Shown here piece after piece: positions 1 to 6,713 of a stretch of 11,726 nt of DNA. The stretch spans positions 1 to 11,726 of the forward strand of contig JAURYZ010000048.1 in the NCBI GenBank assembly GCA_030653635.1, in the 5' to 3' direction. This DNA comes from Coriobacteriia bacterium. GTDB taxonomy: Bacteria > Actinomycetota > Coriobacteriia > Anaerosomatales > JAHIQC01. Positions within the stretch are counted from its first letter, which is position 1. Every line of letters begins with the position of its first letter. Made by a program: the position numbers and the translations under genes. Below the pieces are notes generated by a model. The model did not search any database, was not told the origin of the DNA, and worked only from the letters and a program-made list of their open reading frames with translations.

Positions 1-1419
1 GATCGTCCAAGCGGTGGCACCGCCCAGCGCCGAGGCCATCGCAGCTCGGGTGAGCATCCATGCGATCCCGTAGATTCCAAACGCGCCGATCTTTCTGCGC
101 AGTAGCAACATCAGGCTGAGCGCCACCAGTGCGTAGAAGATGGCGTCCGCTATCGGGATGCCCTTTAGGCCCAGGCCGCTCCAGCCGGCAAAGCCCACAG
201 TCAACGTCGCATACATCACGATCTGGCCGACGGTGAGCACCAGGTTCACAAACATGGGTGTTAGCGTGTCCTTAAGCGAGTAGAAGGTCTTGAGCAGGAA
301 CATCGTCGAGGCGAAGAAGAACAGGGACACACCCCACCACACAAGCACGTCGGATACGACCGGGATGTCTGAGCTTTTGAAAGCACCCGCCCGGTAGAGT
401 CTCACGAGCTGTGGGGCAAGAGCGATGAGCATCGCGGCCATGGGCATGATGAGCATTCCGGTGGCCCTCAGGCCGTTTGCGAACGTCTCTTTGAACTGTG
501 TGTAGTCCTTGCGGCCCGCCTGCTCAGAGAGCTCTGTGAAGACTGCAGTTGCCAAAGCGACCGCGAGCACGCCGTAGGGGAGCTGATACCACATCCATGC
601 GTACAGGAGTGTCGCTGGTCCCGAGATGGAGACCTTCAAGGCGTACGCATTGCGAAACGACACGGCTACCAGATTAGTCACGACGTACACGATGGTCGGT
701 ATCGCCATCAGACCCATTGCTCGCAGACCGGGATGGCGCCATTGTATCCGCCACGACCAGTTGGGTTTCAGGGCAAGAAGGCTTGGAATCTGAACCACGT
801 ACATCGCCAAAACGCCAAGAGTCGTGCCGACAGCTAGGCCGATCTTGGCAAGTGCTGGGTCGGTGTGTCTGAAAGGCACATAAAATCCGAGAAGGGTGAT
901 GATCACCACGATGTTGTTGAACACGGGGCCGATCGCAACCCAGAGATACTTGCGCTGGGAGTTGAGAATCCCGCTCATGACCGAACCAGCGCCGTAGATG
1001 ACCACTTGCACTGCAAAGAACCTGAAGAAGTACACCGCCAAAGACGCGTCACTGGCCGAGATCGTGAACGTTTGTGTACGAACGAAAGCCTCGGCCCAGA
1101 CGGTTCCCGCTACTGCGACGATGGCGAGTGCCAAGGTCGCTATGTTAAAGACCGTCGAGGCGAACGCCCACGCGTCTTCTTTGCTCTCGGATTCCCACTG
1201 CTCCATGAACACTGGGATGAACAGCGCCGAGATGACACCTCCCGCGACCAGCTCATAGATCATGTTCGGGATGTTGTTTGCGACGTTGTAGGAGGCGGCG
1301 AACGCGGTCACGCCCAATGCGTACGCGATGGCCCACGTGCGCGCGAATCCCGTGACGCGTGACAGCGCAGTCGACAGCGACATGATGGCGGTGGAGCGCG
1401 CGATGGTCGGTCGAGAGAT
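1..1419 (-). CDS. murJ: Lipid II flippase MurJ (MviN), C-terminus cut by window edge
   Basis: Reading the minus strand gives 473 codons without a stop, running off the left edge. MurJ is the polytopic MOP-superfamily flippase that moves lipid II across the cytoplasmic membrane for peptidoglycan synthesis. Seen: the family N-terminus with SRVTGFAR (R21 and R27 if ATC is codon 1), then YNVANNIPNMIYELVAGG, a mid-protein MSGILNSQRKYLW segment, WYQLPYGVLAVALATAVF, and repeated hydrophobic helices. Known MurJ proteins are about 500-550 residues with 14 helices, so perhaps 30-80 residues are missing. The start is uncertain. A perfect AAGGAGG (1433-1427) lies 7 nt before an ATC at 1419, just where family similarity begins. 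The alternatives are an in-frame ATG at 1482 (GAGG 7 nt upstream, adding 21 atypical residues), a TTG at 1461, or an ATG at 1383 with no ribosome site. It is divergent from the next gene. Family identity is very sure, the start is not. Confidence 0.95.
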   Translation of the reverse strand, partial: MSRPTIARSTAIMSLSTALSRVTGFARTWAIAYALGVTAFAASYNVANNIPNMIYELVAGGVISALFIPVFMEQWESESKEDAWAFASTVFNIATLALAIVAVAGTVWAEAFVRTQTFTISASDASLAVYFFRFFAVQVVIYGAGSVMSGILNSQRKYLWVAIGPVFNNIVVIITLLGFYVPFRHTDPALAKIGLAVGTTLGVLAMYVVQIPSLLALKPNWSWRIQWRHPGLRAMGLMAIPTIVYVVTNLVAVSFRNAYALKVSISGPATLLYAWMWYQLPYGVLAVALATAVFTELSEQAGRKDYTQFKETFANGLRATGMLIMPMAAMLIALAPQLVRLYRAGAFKSSDIPVVSDVLVWWGVSLFFFASTMFLLKTFYSLKDTLTPMFVNLVLTVGQIVMYATLTVGFAGWSGLGLKGIPIADAIFYALVALSLMLLLRRKIGAFGIYGIAWMLTRAAMASALGGATAWTI

Positions 1420-1426
1420 AGTGGGT

Positions 1427-1433
1427 CCTCCTT
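1427..1433 (-). promoter_or_regulatory. Ribosome binding site of murJ, preceding a non-standard ATC
   Basis: Minus-strand AAGGAGG, followed by the 7-nt spacer ACCCACT and then ATC at 1419-1417. The same motif and the same 7-nt spacer precede the GTG of the alanine dehydrogenase gene (9083-9089). This argues that ribosomes are directed here and not to the ATG 63 nt upstream. No ATG, GTG or TTG lies in frame within the usual distance. Confidence 0.6.
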
Positions 1434-1463
1434 CGCTAAGGTCGTCTTGATGCGGCCGCAAGT

Positions 1464-1469
1464 ATTGTA
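1464..1469 (-). promoter_or_regulatory. Candidate -10 box of the murJ promoter
   Basis: Minus-strand TACAAT. It would start transcription near 1457 and give a leader of about 38 nt that contains the AAGGAGG. No convincing -35 hexamer is seen at 16-18 bp. If this promoter is real, the ATG at 1482 lies upstream of the transcript start and cannot be the usual start codon. Confidence 0.35.
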
Positions 1470-1516
1470 GCTGAGGACACATCGTGAAACCTCGATCTGC
1501 ATCCTCGGGCGTTGGC

Positions 1517-1575
1517 GTCTCGTCCGTCTCGTCCGTTTCGCTCGTGGTCGCTCGGGTGGTCACGGTGGTCGCTCG
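1517..1575. repeat. Short degenerate direct repeats
   Basis: GTCTCGTCC occurs twice in tandem (1517-1525, 1526-1534), followed by the related GTTTCGCTC (1535-1543). The 11-mer GTGGTCGCTCG then occurs at 1544-1554 and again at 1565-1575. The copies are too few and too short to call a known repeat family. They may be replication slippage products or binding sites in the divergent control region. Confidence 0.5.
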
Positions 1576-1590
1576 TCAACTCTTTGTCAG

Positions 1591-1619
1591 GAGCGTGACG
1601 CTCGCCATTCGGCTATACT
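1591..1619 (+). promoter_or_regulatory. Candidate promoter and dyad for the AlkP-like/GT4 operon
   Basis: A TATACT box at 1614-1619 is a good -10 candidate. Directly upstream is the dyad GAGCG-TGA-CGCTC (1591-1603), which lies where a -35 element or operator would sit. TTGTCA at 1584-1589 resembles a -35 hexamer, but the spacing of 24 bp is too long. The octamer GCGTGACG inside this dyad (1593-1600) recurs twice upstream of pyrG. Confidence 0.4.
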
Positions 1620-1734
1620 TCCGTTTGGGCACCCTATGCCGGTCGATGCCGTGCGCCGCTGCCGTTGCACCCCTGTGTTGTTGATTTGTCTTCGGTGTGC
1701 CCGAGCCGCCGAGAACGGCCGAGAAGGAGCATTG

Positions 1735-4062
1735 ATGAAGCGCATCTCTTTGACCATTGCGGCAACGATGCTTGCCCTCGTTGTCGGTGTCATCTCCGCT
1801 TCTGTCGGCGCACCGGCGGCAGCTCCGAACTCGCGCGTGGTCATGGTTCTCACGCCCTACTTGAGCTGGAGCGACATAACCACCGAGACTCCAACGCTAC
1901 GCAGAATTGCCGAGCAGGGCGCCGTGGCCAACATCAATGTTCGAAACCGGAATCGGGCCAGCACCTATCCCGGCACCGCAGAACAGGGAGCATTGACCTT
2001 CTCCGCAGGCGCATGGGCTGCCATGGACGACTCGGCGCCAAGTGCATACTCGGTCGAAGAGGTCTACAACGAAGGTACTGCCGCAGAGGCCTTCGCCCGG
2101 CTCACGGGCCTGGCTCCATCCGGTGCCGATATCGTTTTCTTGGGTCTTCCGAGGGTGTTGCGCCAGAGTGTCGCAACCAACACTCTTGACGTTGTTCCGG
2201 GTACCCTCGGAGGTGAGATCATCGCGGCTGGAGGAACAACCGCAGCCATCGGCAACGGTGATTCTGGTCGTGATATCCGTGAGGTCTGGCACAACAGAGC
2301 TGCTGCCTTGGTCGCCATGGACTATAACGGACTTGTTCCATACGGAGATCTGTCCTCCGACACACTGCGCGACTCGATACTCGAGCCGTTTGGCGTGGCT
2401 ATGGATGTCGACCTGTTCATGCTTGAGTATGCCGATGTTGAGCGCAGCATCGCCGACACGCAGGGTCCGGCTCTTGTGGTGCTCGATCCAGGAGACCTAG
2501 CAAGGGCCGCGGCGGTAGAGGGGATCACGAGCCCGATTCAGGCCGAAGCTCAGCACACACGTGCCGTCATCACGCTCGACCTACTGCTAGAGCGCGTTTT
2601 GGAGACCCTGCCGCAAGACGCGATTCTTCTGGTCGCCACGCCCGTCGAGGCGGAGGCCGTAGGCTCTGTGACTGGCCTTGCCCCGCTCATCGCATATGGA
2701 CCCGGATTTTCGGGATACCTGACCTCCTCATCGACACACCGCACGGGCCTGACAACGAATCTAGACATCGCGGCGACCGTCCTGTCCGCGTTTGAAATCG
2801 AGCGTCCGGTGCAAGTCCTAGGGAATCCCATTGTCTCGGTGGCCTCGTCCGACTCGCTTGACGAGAGGATCGCGGCGCTGGTGCGCTCGGATGCTACGGC
2901 AGTCAGCATCGATGCGACGAAATCCAGGGTAATAAACGGGTTCATCGCAATCACGTTGGGTATCTTGCTTGCATCCACCTTCGTCTTGCTTCGTGCGCGT
3001 CGTTGGCATCATGGCACTGCGATGCGCATGGCCGCGATATTTCGTATCGCACTACTTGGTATTCTTGCGCTGCCTCCGGCCACACTGCTGATGTTCATCA
3101 TTGATTCCAATCCCCAGACCCCTTTCTCTGCGGTCAGTCTTCTTGCCGTATGCACTCTTGGATTGTGGGTGCTCGCCCTTATCGCAATGCGCTACCTGCC
3201 GATGAGAGTCCCGGTCGGGGGCTTGTCTGTTCTCATGATGGTTCTCTTGCTTGTGGATCAGTGGGTCGGAGCGCCATGGTCCTTCACGAGCTTCCTTGGA
3301 TACTCACCTTTGCTCGCGGCACGTTACTACGGAATTGGCAACGAGGGTGCGGCGCTGCTGTTCGGCGCTTCTCTCGTGGGGGTGGCATTCCTCATGGACC
3401 AGTGGCCACGCTTGCTGGCGACCCAGCTGTTTTGTCGTTGGGGAGTGCCGGTGCTCGGCGTGCTCGTCGTTGGCACCTGTGCTGCCCCGTTCTTGGGCGC
3501 CAACGTGGGCGTCGCCGTGTGGGGCGTTGTCGGTTTCGCGGTGGCCTGGGCGCTCATGAACGGCCACCGAATCACATGGAAGGTCATTGCTGCATCATTC
3601 GGCCTCATTGTGCTCTTCATTACAGTATTCTCCTTCGTCGATCTTGGCTCGAGTTCCTCGCAGACGCACCTTGGCCGCGCATGGCAAAGCGCCGAACGAA
3701 GCGGGGTCAGTGCCTTGTGGACCATCGTGGAGCGCAAGGCGGAGACAAACATCCGGGTGTTGACCCACACGAACTGGTCGTTCGTTTTGATCGGCGTTTT
3801 GGGATTCCTCGGATTCATGCGGTGGCGTCCACAAGGTGATTTCGCCGCCGCACTTGACGAGAACCCACATTTTTCCGGCGCCTTGGCTGCTTGTCTCATC
3901 GGGGGCTTTTCCGCGTACTTCACCGAGGATTCCGGCATCGTCATCCCCGCGCTTATCATGGTCTACCTCGCCGGTGGGATCCTCTATCTCATGTTGGATC
4001 GTCTGCGGACTTCGCCGACAATCCATGAGGCAGCAGGCCAGATTCCGGTGAGCGCCCGGTGA
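1735..4062 (+). CDS. Large membrane protein: alkaline-phosphatase-superfamily-like ectodomain plus polytopic C-terminal half
   Basis: 775 residues from the ATG at 1735, chosen because AAGGAG (1724-1729) lies 5 nt upstream and the product then begins with a signal-type sequence (MKR, then hydrophobic 5-24). An upstream in-frame ATG at 1636 would add 33 cysteine- and arginine-rich residues. Residues about 34-370 should be extracytoplasmic and follow the AlkP/phosphoglycerate-mutase pattern: a strand VVMVLT (35-40), TPTLRRIAEQGA (52-63), LVVLDPGDLAR (247-257), DAILLVATP (295-303), and THRTGLTTNLDIAATVL (334-350) followed by GNPI. The usual metal-binding Asp and His residues (DG after the first strand, SDHG) appear replaced, so catalysis is doubtful. 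Residues about 399-755 hold roughly ten membrane helices with a striking GYSPLLAARYYGIGNEGAA (522-540) and EDSGIVIPAL (731-740). It overlaps the next gene by 4 bp. Function is unknown; a role in envelope polymer export or assembly is inferred from context. Confidence 0.85.
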   Translation: MKRISLTIAATMLALVVGVISASVGAPAAAPNSRVVMVLTPYLSWSDITTETPTLRRIAEQGAVANINVRNRNRASTYPGTAEQGALTFSAGAWAAMDDSAPSAYSVEEVYNEGTAAEAFARLTGLAPSGADIVFLGLPRVLRQSVATNTLDVVPGTLGGEIIAAGGTTAAIGNGDSGRDIREVWHNRAAALVAMDYNGLVPYGDLSSDTLRDSILEPFGVAMDVDLFMLEYADVERSIADTQGPALVVLDPGDLARAAAVEGITSPIQAEAQHTRAVITLDLLLERVLETLPQDAILLVATPVEAEAVGSVTGLAPLIAYGPGFSGYLTSSSTHRTGLTTNLDIAATVLSAFEIERPVQVLGNPIVSVASSDSLDERIAALVRSDATAVSIDATKSRVINGFIAITLGILLASTFVLLRARRWHHGTAMRMAAIFRIALLGILALPPATLLMFIIDSNPQTPFSAVSLLAVCTLGLWVLALIAMRYLPMRVPVGGLSVLMMVLLLVDQWVGAPWSFTSFLGYSPLLAARYYGIGNEGAALLFGASLVGVAFLMDQWPRLLATQLFCRWGVPVLGVLVVGTCAAPFLGANVGVAVWGVVGFAVAWALMNGHRITWKVIAASFGLIVLFITVFSFVDLGSSSSQTHLGRAWQSAERSGVSALWTIVERKAETNIRVLTHTNWSFVLIGVLGFLGFMRWRPQGDFAAALDENPHFSGALAACLIGGFSAYFTEDSGIVIPALIMVYLAGGILYLMLDRLRTSPTIHEAAGQIPVSAR

Positions 4063-4988
4063 GCTCGTCGGTCACATACGCTGTGGTTGCGGCTGCGGTG
4101 CTCGGTGCGCTTGTGCCGTGGCTAGGGATGCGGATGCTGCTCCCCGCGCTGCGAGCTGGAACTCCCGTTACGAACTATCGAGGTCGAAAGGTGACGCCCG
4201 GTCTTGGCGTGGTGTGGCTTGTGTGGTCGGGAACCGCCATCCTCGCGAGTCTGCTCGCCCACATTGACCCTGAGTCCTTCGACCCGATGCTGGCCACACT
4301 GCTCACGTTGGCGGGCATGCTCGCGCTCGTTGCCTTTGCACTCGGCCTTGCTGATGATGCTTTTGGCACGAGCACGGAACGTGGCTTTCGCGGGCATCTT
4401 GCAGCACTCGCCAAAGGACGGCTCACCACGGGTGGCATGAAGCTGTTCGGGATTTCGCTGGCCAGCCTTTTTGCCGCAACCTTCCTTCTGGCGGGTAGGA
4501 ATGGTGCTGCATTCGCCCCCGTCGGCGCACTTGTCGTGGCTTTGCCAGCCGGGGCGGCCATAGCTCTGACCTCGAATCTCGCGAACCTTACCGACTTACG
4601 CCCTGGGCGCGCCTTGAAATCCTACTGCCTGTTGGCCGCATGCGGCGTCGTTTCCTCGGCAGTGGGCATGGGTTACGGCGCGGGCGAGAGCGGATTGGGG
4701 GCGGTAGCGATTCGCATCACGGTGCTGGCGCTCTTTGCATTCGGGCCCGTGTTGGCGGTTTGGAAGTATGACCTAGGTGAGATGGGCATGCTCGGCGATG
4801 CGGGAGCCAACCCCATGGGAGCCGTGGCTGGGCTCATGATCGTGGCTGGGCTTTCGATGACCGGGATCTTCATCTACCTCGCGCTGATACTGGCGCTCAA
4901 TCTTGCGAGCGAACGTGTTTCGTTCTCGAAGGTGATCGACGGCAATCGCTTCTTGCGATGGATCGATGCTTTGGGACGCGAAGCGTGA
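4059..4988 (+). CDS. MraY/WecA-like glycosyltransferase family 4 membrane protein
   Basis: 309 residues from a GTG that overlaps the preceding stop as GTGA. GGTGA at 4048-4052 gives a fair ribosome site, and the overlap suggests translational coupling. The MraY/WecA/TagO family transfers a sugar-1-phosphate from a UDP-sugar to undecaprenyl phosphate at the cytoplasmic face. Seen: about eight to nine hydrophobic helices, GLADDAFG (96-103, catalytic-type D99/D100), NLANLTDLRPGRALK (173-187), and MLGDAGANPMGAVAG (244-258). These correspond to the DD, NLTDG and GD(T/V)GS motifs of the family. The form NLTDLRPGRALK in place of NLTDGLDGLA, and the absence of a histidine-rich MraY/WecA substrate loop, place it in a variant subfamily. 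It is therefore not MraY itself, and its sugar and product are unknown. The tight pairing with the AlkP-like gene suggests a joint role in a lipid-linked glycan. Confidence 0.85.
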   Translation: MSSSVTYAVVAAAVLGALVPWLGMRMLLPALRAGTPVTNYRGRKVTPGLGVVWLVWSGTAILASLLAHIDPESFDPMLATLLTLAGMLALVAFALGLADDAFGTSTERGFRGHLAALAKGRLTTGGMKLFGISLASLFAATFLLAGRNGAAFAPVGALVVALPAGAAIALTSNLANLTDLRPGRALKSYCLLAACGVVSSAVGMGYGAGESGLGAVAIRITVLALFAFGPVLAVWKYDLGEMGMLGDAGANPMGAVAGLMIVAGLSMTGIFIYLALILALNLASERVSFSKVIDGNRFLRWIDALGREA

Positions 4989-5016
4989 CGTTCAGGTGTT
5001 CAAGGGCGTGACGTTC
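4983..5016. repeat. 11-bp direct repeat ahead of pyrG
   Basis: GCGTGACGTTC occurs at 4983-4993 and exactly again at 5006-5016, 23 bp apart start to start (about two helical turns). The first copy includes the GT4 stop codon. Spacing and position upstream of the pyrG promoter candidate fit a regulator binding site. The core GCGTGACG also occurs in the dyad upstream of the AlkP-like gene (1593-1600). Confidence 0.45.
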
Positions 5017-5032
5017 GCTCCAAATCGATGAC

Positions 5033-5059
5033 CCCGCGCGGACTAGACGCGGGTATAGT
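5033..5059 (+). promoter_or_regulatory. Candidate pyrG promoter with overlapping inverted repeat
   Basis: TATAGT at 5054-5059 is a plausible -10 box, giving a start near 5066 and a leader of about 34 nt. The inverted repeat CCCGCG (5033-5038) and CGCGGG (5048-5053), with a 9-nt centre, fills the promoter spacer and ends at the -10. It could be an operator or a weak hairpin. It lacks a following T-run, so a terminator is unlikely. No clear TTGACA is seen. The leader does not begin with the GGGC run used for CTP-sensitive reiterative transcription in Bacillus pyrG. Confidence 0.35.
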
Positions 5060-5099
5060 GAAGATGCGTGTTGAAACGACAGGAGGCTGAAAGGGCAGT

Positions 5100-6713
5100 A
5101 TGGCGAAGTTCATATTCGTAACGGGTGGCGTTGTGAGTTCTCTGGGAAAGGGCATTACGGCCGCATCACTTGGTCGCTTGCTCAAGTCCCGCGGCCTCAA
5201 AGTCCGCATTCAGAAGCTCGATCCGTATCTCAACGTCGACCCCGGTACGATGAGCCCGTTTCAGCATGGCGAGGTCTTCGTGACCGACGATGGCGCGGAG
5301 ACCGACTTGGATCTCGGCCACTACGAGCGCTACATCGACGAGTCGCTCACGCGTGACTGCAACGTCACGGCGGGCAGAGTCTACTCAGCAATCATCACCC
5401 GCGAGAGGCGCGGTGATTTCCTTGGCGGTACGGTGCAGGTAATTCCGCACGTCACCAACGAGATCAAGGACCGGATAACCCGGATTGCCGAGGAGTCCAA
5501 TCCCGACGTTGTTATCACTGAGGTCGGCGGTACAGTCGGCGACATCGAATCTCTTCCGTTCTTGGAGTCTATTCGGCAGCTCAAGAAGGACGCTGGTCGC
5601 GACAACGTCTGCTACATACATGTGACGCTCGTACCGTGGATCGCTGCGGCATCCGAGCTCAAGACCAAGCCGACACAGCACTCCGTCAAGGAGCTACGTA
5701 GCATCGGTATCCAGCCCGACTTCATCGTGTGCCGTTCCGACCGTCCGATCGATGAGGGAATCCGCCGCAAGATCGGACTGTTTTGCGATGTCGATCCCAA
5801 GGCAGTAGTGTCCGCTCCGGACGCGCGCTCGATCTATGAGGTTCCTCGCATCTTGGCCGACCAAGGGCTCGACGAGATGGTCATCGAGCATTTGGGGCTG
5901 CAATGCGGCGAGCCGGACATGGTTGAGTGGGATGCATTCGTCGATCACTCCAAATCGCTGTCCGACGAGGTTCAGATCGCACTCGTCGGCAAGTATGTGC
6001 AACTGCCTGACGCATACCTTTCGGTCACCGAAGCGCTCGATCACGCCGGCATCTTCCACGATCACAAGGTCAAGGTGCATTGGGTCGACGCAGAGTCACT
6101 TACCCCCGAGGAGGTCGCAAGCGCGCTGGAGACCTTCGACGGCATCTTGGTCCCCGGCGGTTTCGGGATTCGCGGCATCGAGGGCAAAATCCGGGCGGCC
6201 AAGTATGCCCGTGAGAACAAGGTGCCGTACTTTGGCATCTGCCTGGGTATGCAGGTCGCTGTGGCTGAGTACGCACGCAACGTTTGCGGCCTCGAAGGCG
6301 CGAACTCGACCGAGTTCGACCCGGTCACCGCTCATCCCGTTATCGATCTCATGCGCGATCAGCAAGACGTCACCGAAATGGGAGGGACCATGCGACTGGG
6401 TACCTATCCATGCAAGGTCACGCCCGAGACCAAGGGATCAAAGGCTTATTCCGAGGAGCTCATCTACGAGCGCCACCGCCACCGCTACGAGGTCAACAAC
6501 TCATATCGCGATCAGCTTGCACAAGCCGGGTTGGTCATCAGCGGCATGAGCCCGGACGGCAAGCTCGTTGAGATGGTTGAGTTGCCCGACCACCCATGGT
6601 TCTTGGGCCACCAAGGCCACCCGGAGTTCAAGAGCAGACCAACGCGACCGGCTCCGTTGTTCCGCGATTTCGTCGGCGCCGCAGTGGCTCATCACAAATC
6701 CCGCACCAGCTGA
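5100..6713 (+). CDS. pyrG: CTP synthase (glutamine-hydrolysing)
   Basis: 537 residues, close to the usual 530-550. It converts UTP, ATP and glutamine to CTP in the cytoplasm, the last step of de novo pyrimidine nucleotide synthesis. The N-terminal synthetase (amidoligase) domain, about 1-270, opens with [16 protein letters not shown] and carries the P-loop-like region, [19 protein letters not shown], and [11 protein letters not shown]. The C-terminal class I glutamine amidotransferase domain, about 290-530, has [12 protein letters not shown], the nucleophile C381 in FGICLGMQ, and H507/E509 in GHPEF, so the triad is complete. The ATG has AAAGGG at 5090-5095 and a stronger AGGAGG at 5081-5086, 13 nt away. 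The stop overlaps the following start by one base (TGATG). CTP also feeds CDP-linked lipid and envelope synthesis, which fits its envelope-gene neighbours. Confidence 0.98.
   Translation: MAKFIFVTGGVVSSLGKGITAASLGRLLKSRGLKVRIQKLDPYLNVDPGTMSPFQHGEVFVTDDGAETDLDLGHYERYIDESLTRDCNVTAGRVYSAIITRERRGDFLGGTVQVIPHVTNEIKDRITRIAEESNPDVVITEVGGTVGDIESLPFLESIRQLKKDAGRDNVCYIHVTLVPWIAAASELKTKPTQHSVKELRSIGIQPDFIVCRSDRPIDEGIRRKIGLFCDVDPKAVVSAPDARSIYEVPRILADQGLDEMVIEHLGLQCGEPDMVEWDAFVDHSKSLSDEVQIALVGKYVQLPDAYLSVTEALDHAGIFHDHKVKVHWVDAESLTPEEVASALETFDGILVPGGFGIRGIEGKIRAAKYARENKVPYFGICLGMQVAVAEYARNVCGLEGANSTEFDPVTAHPVIDLMRDQQDVTEMGGTMRLGTYPCKVTPETKGSKAYSEELIYERHRHRYEVNNSYRDQLAQAGLVISGMSPDGKLVEMVELPDHPWFLGHQGHPEFKSRPTRPAPLFRDFVGAAVAHHKSRTS

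Larger units (their letters stand above)
1420..1734. other. Divergent intergenic region between murJ and the AlkP-like gene
   Basis: This 315-bp stretch holds no convincing gene. It contains the murJ ribosome site and -10 candidate, a short-repeat stretch (1517-1575), a small dyad GAGCG-TGA-CGCTC (1591-1603), a TATACT box (1614-1619) and a leader of about 110 nt before the ATG at 1735. Within the leader, GGGCAC (1627-1632) and GTGCCC (1697-1702) could pair over a long distance. A frame at 1484-1684 has no ribosome site and a repetitive, low-complexity product, so I do not call it. Confidence 0.6.

Noticed and set aside
865..1362. Plus-strand 165-residue open frame
   Set aside because: It lies antisense to murJ, has a charged low-complexity product with no family features, and no ribosome site; murJ explains the DNA.
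1484..1684. Plus-strand 66-residue frame in the divergent region
   Set aside because: GTG start without ribosome site, product driven by the repeats (VSSVSSVS), and it spans the TATACT promoter candidate.
1636..1734. Longer start for the AlkP-like gene
   Set aside because: No ribosome site; it adds Cys/Arg-rich residues ahead of a normal signal peptide. The ATG at 1735 has AAGGAG at good spacing.
3150..3959. Long overlapping frames on both strands (for example 3150-3839 plus, 3327-3959 minus)
   Set aside because: High-GC shadow frames of the membrane-domain coding region; products are Arg/Pro/Ser-rich without recognisable domains.
6596..6712. Upstream start for the M20 peptidase
   Set aside because: It lies within the conserved end of pyrG; family similarity starts after the ATG at 6713, which has a TGATG overlap.
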